A stretch of 64,000 bases of DNA from Streptomyces flavidovirens DSM 40150 (GTDB lineage: Bacteria; Actinomycetota; Actinomycetes; Streptomycetales; Streptomycetaceae): NCBI RefSeq assembly GCF_000429085.1, contig NZ_AUBE01000003.1:186001-250000 (forward strand). The letters are read 5' to 3'. The notes under the pieces are model-generated. The model was not told the DNA's origin. It made no database searches and was given only the letters and a program-made list of their open reading frames with translations. The position numbers and the translations under genes are program-made. Below are positions 1-7,269 of this stretch, piece by piece. Position 1 is the first letter of the stretch. Each line of letters begins with the position of its first letter.

Positions 1-1
1 C

Positions 2-1102
2 ATCCACCTGGCGAGCATGAACCACGAGCTCGACGTGTGGACCGGCGACGAGGCGACGGCATGGCTGCGCCGCATAGTCGACGTCTACCGGCCCGGCCTG
101 CCGCAGACCTGCCGCATGCCGGGCAACCTCTGGGTCTACGCGGTCATGCTCACCGGCAGCTCCGGGCAGCTGCAGGAGGTCGTCAACCGAACCGTCGACG
201 CCTGCCGGGAGTACGGCTACACCTGGGAGCTCGCCATGGCCCTCCAGGTGCGGGCCAACATCCTCGCCAACCGGAGCGACTGGGGCGGCGATGCCGGCCG
301 CGACGCCGACGAGAGCCTGGAGATCTTCACCCGGCTCGGTGACGCCTGGGGCAGGGCCGAGGCCCTGGCCGCCCGCGCCGAGGCGCGCGAGCGCACAGGT
401 CAATTCGCGCTGGCCGCCGAGGACTTCCGCGCTGCGATCGGCCAAGCGGACCTGCTCGGCGCCCAGACCCAGGTGGCGTTGCTGCGGGCACGGCTCGCCG
501 GCGTACTGCTGGAGACCGGGGACGGTGAGGAGGCCGAGGCGATGCTGCGCGCGATCCTGGCCGAGGTCGAACAGCACGGTCACGAGTCGGAGCCCGCAGC
601 CCGCATGTTCCTGTCGATGCGGCTCGGCCGCACAGGGCGTACGGACGAGGGGCGAGAGCAACTGGAGCTGATGCGCGAGTCCTTCAACCGCTCCAACCTC
701 GCGCTTTTCGCAGGCTTCGTGCTCGGCCTCCTCGCCTGGATGGACAACCTGGACGGCCGGTACGAGGAGGCCCTCGGGCACGCCCGCGAGGCGTTGGAGA
801 GTTCACGCGAGCCGCTGTCCCGCATCGTCGCCCCGCAGATGCCCGCGATCCACCTGATGACGGTGGCCGGTGCCCTGGCAGGGCTGGGCGGCCCCGGCCG
901 TGCCCGCGACGCGGCGCGGCTGCTCGGCGCGTACGAGGCGCTGCTCCCGTCCGGCCACTTTTTGGCGACCCAGGAGCGCGAGGCGAGTGCGGCCGCCGAG
1001 GTGGCGGCCCGCGCCGCGCTGGGCGACGCCGCGTACGAGACGGCGTACGCCGAGGGCGGCGGCCTCACCCTGGATGAGGCCGCCGCCCTCGCCCGCCGAT
1101 GA
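2..1102 (+). CDS. BTAD/AfsR-like transcriptional regulator, C-terminal part (5' end outside window)
   Basis: The reading frame is open from the first bases, so this is the C-terminal part of a larger protein; the ATG at 17 is internal. About 366 residues are visible. They are Ala/Leu/Arg/Glu-rich helical repeats of TPR type with no DNA-binding domain, ending in the ALGDAAYETAYAEGG...LDEAAALA motif usual at the end of Streptomyces BTAD/AfsR-like and LuxR-type regulators. The gene converges on a DrrAB-type ABC exporter, a pairing often seen in Streptomyces. The regulator family is inferred from this C-terminal style only; the N-terminal domain and target genes cannot be seen. Confidence 0.7.
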   Translation: MHLASMNHELDVWTGDEATAWLRRIVDVYRPGLPQTCRMPGNLWVYAVMLTGSSGQLQEVVNRTVDACREYGYTWELAMALQVRANILANRSDWGGDAGRDADESLEIFTRLGDAWGRAEALAARAEARERTGQFALAAEDFRAAIGQADLLGAQTQVALLRARLAGVLLETGDGEEAEAMLRAILAEVEQHGHESEPAARMFLSMRLGRTGRTDEGREQLELMRESFNRSNLALFAGFVLGLLAWMDNLDGRYEEALGHAREALESSREPLSRIVAPQMPAIHLMTVAGALAGLGGPGRARDAARLLGAYEALLPSGHFLATQEREASAAAEVAARAALGDAAYETAYAEGGGLTLDEAAALARR

Positions 1103-1144
1103 CGAGCCCGGCGCACCTGAGAAACGCCAGCAAGCACTGACAAC

Positions 1145-1169
1145 GTAACCCAACCTAACCTAACGTAAC
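1145..1169. repeat. Five-base micro-repeat (NYAAC x5) between convergent genes
   Basis: Five consecutive 5-bp units, GTAAC CCAAC CTAAC CTAAC GTAAC, lie just before the end of the ABC permease gene. The stretch is much richer in A+T than its surroundings. No function is apparent. Confidence 0.5.
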
Positions 1170-1170
1170 G

Positions 1171-2025
1171 TCAGGTTTTCTTACGGAACTTCGAGATCGC
1201 CAACGGCGCCGTCACCAGCGTGATGGCCGCCGCCCACGCCAGCACCATCCACACATCGCGCGCGACGGGCCCGCCGATGAACAGTCCGCGCGCCGCGTCG
1301 GCGAGGCTCGACAGGGGGTTGTAGTCGGTGAAGGTCCGCAGCCAGCCCGGCATCGTCGAGGGCGGGGTGAAGATCGAGGACCCGAACTGCAACGGCATCA
1401 GCACGAGCATCGCCATCCCCTGCACGGCCTGCGCCGTCTTCACCGACAGCCCGATCAGGATGAAGATCCACATCAGCGATGCGCCGAAGAGCAGCGAGAG
1501 CCCGACGGCCCCCAGCACGTGCAGCGGCGACGTGTCGACCGACATCCCCAGGACGAAGCCCACCGCCAGCAGGATCGCGAAGGCGACCATCATCCGGCCG
1601 ACCTCGACGACGATCTTCGCTATGAGGACGGAGGACCGGGCGATCGGCATCGTACGGAACCGGTCCATGACCCCCTTCTGGAAGTCCTCGTTGATGCCGG
1701 TGCCGACGGCCATGGAGACGTTCAGTCCCATCATCGCCATCAGACCGGGGACCAGATAGCTGACGTACTCGTCCTGCTTGCCGTTGCCCGCGACCGCGCC
1801 GCCGAAGACGAAGACGAAGAGCAGGGTGAAGACGATCGGCATCAGCAGGACGTCGAACATCGACTGCGGATCCTGCTTGATCTGGAGGGTGTTGCGGCGG
1901 GCGAGCGCGCCGATGTGCCGCAGATTGGCCCGCAGCCCGATCCGGCCCTCGCCGCCGTGGGCCTTCACGGGCGCCGGCGCCGGTGTCTGTCCCGTGGCCG
2001 CCGGTGTCACTGTCGCCGCGCTCAT
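1171..2025 (-). CDS. ABC-2 type transporter permease (DrrB-like)
   Basis: 284 residues. This is the membrane half of a two-protein ABC exporter of the daunorubicin-resistance type. An N-terminal cytoplasmic stretch is followed by about six hydrophobic segments from residue 45 on, and the C-terminal part has the family signature around GSSIFTPPSTMPGWLRTFTD followed by NPLSSLADAARGLF. The ATG at 2025 overlaps the TGA of the upstream ATPase gene (ATGA), so the two are translationally coupled and make one exporter. The substrate is unknown; family members export drugs or lipids. A longer frame exists upstream but runs inside the ATPase gene, and this start gives the normal family length. Confidence 0.9.
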   Translation of the reverse strand: MSAATVTPAATGQTPAPAPVKAHGGEGRIGLRANLRHIGALARRNTLQIKQDPQSMFDVLLMPIVFTLLFVFVFGGAVAGNGKQDEYVSYLVPGLMAMMGLNVSMAVGTGINEDFQKGVMDRFRTMPIARSSVLIAKIVVEVGRMMVAFAILLAVGFVLGMSVDTSPLHVLGAVGLSLLFGASLMWIFILIGLSVKTAQAVQGMAMLVLMPLQFGSSIFTPPSTMPGWLRTFTDYNPLSSLADAARGLFIGGPVARDVWMVLAWAAAITLVTAPLAISKFRKKT

Positions 2026-3062
2026 GCCGCGACCTCCTCGCGCTGGTGGTCCGCTGCCGACTCGACGGTCCCGGCCGCCGCGTCGCTCGTCTTCTCGCCC
2101 GTGATGGCCAGGAACACCTCGTCCAGGCTGGGCAGATGGGTCCCTATGTGCGCGATGCCGAAGCCGCGCGCACCCAACAGTCCGACCACAGCGGTCAGTT
2201 GCTCGTCGCTCAGGATCGGTACGTACAACAGCCCTTCGCCGGCGTCGACCTTCGAGCCGGCGATGCCGTCGAGGCCCGCCTCGCGCAGCGCCCGCGCCAT
2301 GGCGGGCAGCAACGCCGGGTCGGTCGGACGGACCTCCAGGGTGCGGCCGCCGACCTTCGCCTTGAGCTCGTCGACCTTGCCGCCCGCGATGACCCGGCCG
2401 CGGTCGATGACCGTCAGTTCGCTCGCTAGCTGCTCGGCCTCCTCCATGTACTGGGTGGTGAGCAGGACGGTGACCCCCTCGCCCACCATCCGCTTCACCT
2501 CGTCCCACACTTCATTGCGGGTACGGGGATCGAGACCGGTCGTCGGCTCGTCCAGGTAGAGCACGGCGGGCTGCCCGATCATCGACGCCGCCAGGTCCAG
2601 GCGCCGCCGCATGCCGCCGGAGTACTGCATCACGGGCTTCTTCGCGGCCTCGGTGAGCGAGAACCGCTCCAGCAGCTCGTCGGCCCGCCGCCGCGCGTCC
2701 TTGCGGGACAGATCGAGCAGCCGCCCGATCATGTAGAGGTTCTCCCAGCCGGCGAGCTTCTCGTCGACCGAGGCGTACTGCCCGGTCAGGCCTATGGTGC
2801 GGCGCAACTGCCGGGGCTGCTTCACCACGTCGTACCCGGCCACCACGGCCGTGCCGGCATCCGGCTGGACCAGGGTGGACAGGCAGCGCACGAGAGTGGT
2901 CTTGCCGGCGCCGTTGGGCCCGAGGACACCGAGCACGGTGCCTTCCCGTACGTCCAGGTCCACGCCGTCCAGTGCCTTGGTCTCGCCGTAGTGCTTGACC
3001 AGTCCCCTTACCTCGACGGCGTTGGCCGCGCCGCCTGTGGGGTTCTTGTCGAATCGCGTCAT
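2022..3062 (-). CDS. ABC transporter ATP-binding protein (DrrA-like)
   Basis: 346 residues from the chosen start (MTRFDK). The sequence shows a Walker A motif (GPNGAGKTT, about residue 50), the signature YSGGMRRRLDLA, Walker B LYLDEPTTGLDPRTR, a switch-region TTQYMEEAEQLA, and a C-terminal DUF4162-like region of about 90 residues typical of daunorubicin-resistance ATPases. It pairs with the overlapping permease downstream. The frame can be extended to an ATG at 3071 or a TTG at 3092, neither with a convincing ribosome binding site; 3062 matches the usual N-terminus best. The convergent BTAD-type regulator may control the pair, but that is inference. Confidence 0.92.
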   Translation of the reverse strand: MTRFDKNPTGGAANAVEVRGLVKHYGETKALDGVDLDVREGTVLGVLGPNGAGKTTLVRCLSTLVQPDAGTAVVAGYDVVKQPRQLRRTIGLTGQYASVDEKLAGWENLYMIGRLLDLSRKDARRRADELLERFSLTEAAKKPVMQYSGGMRRRLDLAASMIGQPAVLYLDEPTTGLDPRTRNEVWDEVKRMVGEGVTVLLTTQYMEEAEQLASELTVIDRGRVIAGGKVDELKAKVGGRTLEVRPTDPALLPAMARALREAGLDGIAGSKVDAGEGLLYVPILSDEQLTAVVGLLGARGFGIAHIGTHLPSLDEVFLAITGEKTSDAAAGTVESAADHQREEVAA

Positions 3063-3120
3063 GCCGACCATGAGAGCAGCCGCCACTGACAACGCACCGA
3101 CAGAACGCCGACAGAACGCC

Positions 3121-3155
3121 GACAGCCCGCCGATGGGGGATGTCGGCGGGCTGTC
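3121..3155 (-). terminator. Perfect 13-bp stem-loop downstream of panB
   Basis: GACAGCCCGCCGA and its exact reverse complement are separated by 9 bases. It lies between the end of panB and the start of the ABC ATPase gene, both on the minus strand, and would end panB transcription. There is no U-tract, as is common in Streptomyces. Confidence 0.75.
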
Positions 3156-3229
3156 TGTGGTGCGGCAGTGGCTTCGTTCCGGACTGGCAGTGGCTTTGGT
3201 CCGGACTGACGGACTACCGGACTGACGGA

Positions 3230-4093
3230 CTAGTGGAAGGTGTGCTCCTCCTGCGGGAACGTTCCGCCGACGACGTCGCCGGCGAACGCCTTCGCCGCGT
3301 CCCCGAGGGTCTGCCGCAGGTTCGCGTACTGCTTGGTGAAGCGCGGCACCTTACCGCCCGTCAGACCCGCCATGTCGGTCCAGACGAGGACCTGCGCGTC
3401 CGTGTCGGGCCCCGCGCCGATGCCGACGGTCGGAATGTGCAGCGAGCGCGTCACCTCGGCGGCCAGCTCGGCCGGTACGAGTTCCAGCACGACCGCGAAG
3501 GCGCCCGCGTCCTGCGCCGCCTTCGCGTCCCGCAGCAGCTGGTGCGCGGCCTCGTCGCTGCGCCCCTGGACCCGGTAGCCCATGGTGTTGACGGACTGCG
3601 GCGTAAGGCCCAGGTGAGACATGACCGGAATGCCGGCCTTCACCAGCAGCTCGGTCTGGGCGTGCGAGCGCTCGCCGCCCTCCAGCTTCACCGCGCCCAC
3701 GCCCGCGTCCTTGATCAGCCGGGTCGCGTTGCGCAGGGCCTGCACCGGGCCTTCCTGGTACGAGCCGAAGGGCAGGTCGCCGACGATGAGGGCGCGCCTG
3801 GTGCCCCGTACGACAGCGGCGGAGAGCAGCGTCATCTCGTCCATCGTGACGGGCACGGTGGTCTCGTAACCGAGGTGACAGTTGCCCATCGAGTCGCCGA
3901 CGAGCATGACCGGAATCCCGGCCTCGTCAAAAACAGACGCGGTCATCGCGTCGTACGCGGTGAGCATGGGCCACTTCTCGCCCCGCTCCTTGGCGGCGGC
4001 GATGTCGTGGACGGTGATGCGGCGAGTGCCCTTGCCGCCGTACAGCGCCTTGCTGCTGTCGGCGGATGTCTTCTGGGCAGCCTGAAGCGTCAT
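3230..4093 (-). CDS. panB: 3-methyl-2-oxobutanoate hydroxymethyltransferase
   Basis: 287 residues. PanB transfers a hydroxymethyl group from 5,10-methylene-tetrahydrofolate to alpha-ketoisovalerate, giving ketopantoate, the first committed step to pantothenate and CoA. Family motifs are plain: MLTAYDAMTASVFDEAGIPVMLVGDSMGN near residue 45 (metal-binding Asp), the GDLPFGSY loop, VKLEGG, MSHLGLTPQSVN and the active-site region VLELVPAELAAEVT. The start is the ATG at 4093 with AAGGAG nine bases upstream; the frame extends further but without PanB similarity. It is monocistronic, with a divergent phosphatase-fold gene upstream and a stem-loop downstream. Confidence 0.97.
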   Translation of the reverse strand: MTLQAAQKTSADSSKALYGGKGTRRITVHDIAAAKERGEKWPMLTAYDAMTASVFDEAGIPVMLVGDSMGNCHLGYETTVPVTMDEMTLLSAAVVRGTRRALIVGDLPFGSYQEGPVQALRNATRLIKDAGVGAVKLEGGERSHAQTELLVKAGIPVMSHLGLTPQSVNTMGYRVQGRSDEAAHQLLRDAKAAQDAGAFAVVLELVPAELAAEVTRSLHIPTVGIGAGPDTDAQVLVWTDMAGLTGGKVPRFTKQYANLRQTLGDAAKAFAGDVVGGTFPQEEHTFH

Positions 4094-4400
4094 GACCAAC
4101 GGCTCCTTCGAAATCTCGAGGCGCCCTGACGGCGTCCCCGGACCACGTCCATGGTGGCATCCCGGCGGTACCCACGGGAAGTGGGGACCCGCACCCGCGC
4201 GCAGGCACTGGCTGGTTTGTGCGCGTTTCGTCACAGGGTTCGGATGGCGCCCGCGAACCGGAACCCGTCGCGCCACCCTGTCGTCCTCGTGGCAGTACGG
4301 CCGTCGTGTTGCGGCGGCGGGGAAAGACACCGGCCATCCCCTAGGGTCAGACGGGGGGCAGGGCGGTGTGCACGGCAAGGCAGTCAGTGAGGGCAGCGGA
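4094..4400. other. Divergent intergenic region between panB and the EEP-fold gene
   Basis: 307 bases without a supported gene. It must hold the promoters of panB (leftward) and the membrane phosphatase-fold gene (rightward). I could not assign convincing -10/-35 hexamers. Confidence 0.5.
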
Positions 4401-5423
4401 ATGGCGCAGGCGTACATGACGGACACGGGGCACGGCAGCTCAGGGCATGAGCGTCCCGGATCCCGGTTCCGGCGCCACCTCGGGAGCCTGCGTCACGATC
4501 GCGGGATCTGGCGGCGCGGCATCATCCTCGGCGTGTGTGCGGTCCTGCTCACACTGCTGATGGTCTTCCACGCGGAGATCCCCAACAAGGTCGGCAACCT
4601 CGGCAGCCTCACCGAAACCTTCCTGCCCTGGCTGGGCGTGGGCATCCTGCTGCTGCTGGCCGGCGCCGTGCTGCGGCGCTCGGCGACCGCGCTCGTCGCG
4701 CTGCTGCTGCCGGCCATGGTCTGGCTCAATCTCTTCGGCGGCCTGCTCACCGACAAGACGTCCCCCGGTGGCAACCTCACGGTCGCCACGCACAACGTCA
4801 ACGCCGAAAACCCCGACCCCGAGGCAACGGCCCGCGAACTGGCCGATTCCGGTGCGGATGTCGTGGCGCTTCAGGAGCTGAAGGCGAGCGAGGTGCCGGC
4901 GTACGAGCGGGCGCTGTCCGACACGTACAAGTACCACTCGGTGCAGGGCACGGTCGGCCTGTGGAGCAAGTACCCCATGACGGACACGCGGCCCGTGGAC
5001 ATCAAGATGGGCTGGACCCGGGCTATGCGCTCGACGGTGACGACCCCGGAGGGCCAGGTCGCCTTCTACACTGCCCACCTCCCGTCGGTACGGGTCAAGG
5101 TCAACGCCGGCTTCACGGCCGGGCAGCGTGACGAAAGCGCCGACGCGCTGGGTGAGGCGATCGCCCGCGAGCCCGTCGGCAAGGTGGCCCTCCTCGGCGA
5201 CCTGAACGGCACCATGAACGACCGGGCCCTGAACGCCGTCACCTCGCAGATGCGGTCCACGCAGGGTGCGGCGGGCGACGGCTTCGGCTTCAGCTGGCCC
5301 GCGTCGTTCCCGATGGCGCGGATCGACCAGATCATGGTGAAGGGGATCAAGCCGATGTCGTCGTGGGCGCTGCCGGAGACGGGCAGCGATCACCTTCCGA
5401 TCGCGGCGCGGGTCGAGCTCTGA
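4401..5423 (+). CDS. Membrane-anchored endonuclease/exonuclease/phosphatase (EEP) family protein
   Basis: 340 residues. Three hydrophobic segments lie in the first 120 residues, followed by an EEP-fold domain facing outward. Catalytic motifs are in the expected order: THNVNAENPD (Asn), LQELK (metal-binding Glu), a central TAHLPSVRVK, GDLNGTMND (Asp/Asn) and the C-terminal SDHLPI (Asp-His pair). Such proteins hydrolyse phosphodiester or phosphomonoester bonds; the substrate here is unknown. The start is the ATG at 4401 with GAGGGC upstream; a second ATG at 4416 is possible. A longer upstream frame overlaps the panB promoter and is rejected. Confidence 0.85.
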   Translation: MAQAYMTDTGHGSSGHERPGSRFRRHLGSLRHDRGIWRRGIILGVCAVLLTLLMVFHAEIPNKVGNLGSLTETFLPWLGVGILLLLAGAVLRRSATALVALLLPAMVWLNLFGGLLTDKTSPGGNLTVATHNVNAENPDPEATARELADSGADVVALQELKASEVPAYERALSDTYKYHSVQGTVGLWSKYPMTDTRPVDIKMGWTRAMRSTVTTPEGQVAFYTAHLPSVRVKVNAGFTAGQRDESADALGEAIAREPVGKVALLGDLNGTMNDRALNAVTSQMRSTQGAAGDGFGFSWPASFPMARIDQIMVKGIKPMSSWALPETGSDHLPIAARVEL

Positions 5424-5510
5424 CGGCCGCGGCCCGGCGCACACCCGGCCGCACGCCTCTCGCAACCCGGCGTTTACGCCGGGGAACATTTCGCCTGAGA
5501 GACTTTGTTC

Positions 5511-5526
5511 AGTACGGGAACGTACT
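5511..5526. promoter_or_regulatory. 16-bp inverted repeat upstream of the MFS gene
   Basis: AGTACG-ggaa-CGTACT is a perfect 6-bp inverted repeat 33 bases before the MFS start codon. It is well placed for a repressor operator or an mRNA-leader hairpin. No regulator gene is adjacent. Confidence 0.4.
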
Positions 5527-5559
5527 CGCCCACGCCCCCTGCCACTGAAAAGGTTTTTC

Positions 5560-6789
5560 ATGCCCAGGCCGCCCCGGCCCGTAGCTCTGTTCGCCCTCGC
5601 CGTCAGTGCCTTCGGCATCGGCACCACCGAGTTCGTGATGATGGTCCTGCTGCCCGATGTCGCGGACGACCTGGGCACCTCGGTGCCCACCGCCGGCCAC
5701 CTCGTGTCGGCGTACGCCATCGGCGTGGTGATCGGCGCCCCGCTGCTCACCGCGCTCGGCTCGCGCATCCCGCGCAAGCGCATGCTGCTCCTGCTCATGG
5801 CCCTCTTCACGGTCGGCAACCTCGCCTCCGCCCTGGCCCCCGGTTTCGGCTGGCTGGTCGCGGGCCGGGTGCTCGCCGGGCTGCCACACGGGGCGTTCTT
5901 CGGGGTCGGCGCGGTGGTCGCGGCGCGGCTGGTCGCGGACGGGCGGCAGGCGCGGGCCGTCGCGACGATGTTCCTGGGCCTTACGGTCGCCAACATCGTC
6001 GGCGTACCGGCGGCGACGCTGCTCGGACAGCACCTCGGCTGGCGCGCGACGTTCCTGGTGGTGGCGGCGATCGGGCTGGTCGCCATGGCGGCGCTGGCCC
6101 GTCTGGTTCCGTACGTCCCGCTCGACGCGCGGCAGAGCGTACGCCGCGAACTGCGCACGCTCGGCAACCGTCAGGTACTGCTCGGGCTGCTTACGGCGGT
6201 CTTCGGCTTCGCCGGCGTCTTCGCGGTGTACTCCTACCTGGCCTCGATGACGACCGAGGTCATGGGCTTCGGCGAGTCCTCGGTGACGCTGGTCCTGGCC
6301 CTGTTCGGCATCGGCATGACGCTGGGCGCGCTGGCGGCGGGCCCGCTGACCGACCGCGCCCTGCGCCCCACGCTCTACGGCTCACTGGCCGTGCTCGCTG
6401 TCGTTCTGCTGGCGTTCAACTACACCGCGCATGTGCGGTGGGCGGCGCTGGCCACTGTGGTGGTGCTGGGTGCGGTCGGCTTCATGACCACGACGCCGCT
6501 TCAGATGCTGGTCATGAACAAGGCCAAGGAGGCGCCCACGCTGGCGTCGGCCTCCAACCACTCCGCGTTCAACCTCGCCAACGCGGGCGGCGCGTGGCTC
6601 GGCGGCATGGCGATCACGGCGGGCTGGGGCTGGATGTCTCCGACGCTGGTCGGCGCGGTGCTGGCGGCGGCAGGCCTCGCGATCGCGGTGACGGCGGGCC
6701 TCCTGGACCGGACGCCGGCGTCGTCCCGCTCCCGCGTGGTCGCCTCCGGCGCGGGAGCTCCGGAACGGGAGCGCGACACGGTGGCGTGA
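5560..6789 (+). CDS. MFS efflux transporter (DHA1 / arabinose-efflux-like)
   Basis: 409 residues with about 12 hydrophobic spans. The N-terminus (LFALAVSAFGIGTTEFVMMVLLPDVADDLG) is the classic start of the AraJ/YdhP/PbuE-type drug-proton antiporters. A loop 2-3 motif, GSRIPRKRMLL, is present, and a second copy-like loop TDRALRP lies between spans 8 and 9. It probably exports a small molecule by proton exchange; the substrate cannot be read from sequence. The C-terminal tail is charged and cytoplasmic. ATG start preceded by AAAAGG. It stands alone, followed by a 480-base repeat-rich gap. Confidence 0.88.
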   Translation: MPRPPRPVALFALAVSAFGIGTTEFVMMVLLPDVADDLGTSVPTAGHLVSAYAIGVVIGAPLLTALGSRIPRKRMLLLLMALFTVGNLASALAPGFGWLVAGRVLAGLPHGAFFGVGAVVAARLVADGRQARAVATMFLGLTVANIVGVPAATLLGQHLGWRATFLVVAAIGLVAMAALARLVPYVPLDARQSVRRELRTLGNRQVLLGLLTAVFGFAGVFAVYSYLASMTTEVMGFGESSVTLVLALFGIGMTLGALAAGPLTDRALRPTLYGSLAVLAVVLLAFNYTAHVRWAALATVVVLGAVGFMTTTPLQMLVMNKAKEAPTLASASNHSAFNLANAGGAWLGGMAITAGWGWMSPTLVGAVLAAAGLAIAVTAGLLDRTPASSRSRVVASGAGAPERERDTVA

Positions 6790-6847
6790 CGGGGGCCTTT
6801 TCCCCACCCCGCCCCTTCCCGAACTGTGGCTCCGCCCCAGGCCCCGG

Positions 6848-7133
6848 TCCTCAAGCGCCGGACGGGCTGGATGCAGCCGGGGGTGCCGCCGGGGCTCCGC
6901 CCCGGACCCCGCTCCTCAAACGCCGGAGGGGCTGGAGGTGCCGGGAGCGGGGGAAGTGCCCGATGAGCGTGCTGCCGGGGCTCCGCCCGGGACCCGCTCC
7001 TCAAGCGCCGGAGGGGCTGGAGGTGCCGGGCAGGGGGGAGTTCTGCGGCCCTGGCCGCAGAACTCGGTCCGCCCTGGCGGCAACCAGTCAGCCCGCGCTG
7101 CGGTAACCATTCAGCCCGTCCGGCGTTTGAGGA
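6848..7133. repeat. Cluster of four copies of a dispersed Streptomyces hairpin-arm repeat
   Basis: The 480-base gap between the MFS gene and nadE (6790-7269) carries no gene. It holds four copies of a 24-bp element containing CTCAA(A/G)CGCCGG followed by (A)(C/G)GGGCTG: at 6848-6871, 6913-6936 and 6998-7021 in one orientation, and at 7110-7133 in the opposite one. The last is followed by ACACGCCCGT, as in the copy at 45 kb. Opposed copies can fold into long imperfect stems, which fits a terminator role between these two convergent genes. Confidence 0.75.
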
Positions 7134-7269
7134 CACGCCCGTGGGGTGTCCGGGGGGCCTGGAGGGCTTGCCCCCGCGCGGCGGAGTCGCACATGTCACG
7201 GCCGGGAAGGGGCGGGGCGGGTCGGGGAACGCTCGCCGCAGGCGGCCCGCACCCCGCTCGCCCCCGGCG

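Noticed and set aside
4440..6167. Long minus-strand reading frame across the EEP and MFS genes
   Set aside because: Arg/Ala/Pro-rich composition without domains, antisense to two clear genes; typical high-GC shadow frame.
5505..7106. 533-residue plus-strand frame over the MFS gene
   Set aside because: Out of frame with the MFS protein, no family motif; extends through non-coding repeats.
6848..7133. CRISPR array or transposon ends in the repeat cluster
   Set aside because: Units are irregularly spaced, both orientations occur, there are no spacers of constant size, no cas or transposase gene, and the same arm is found at other gene ends.
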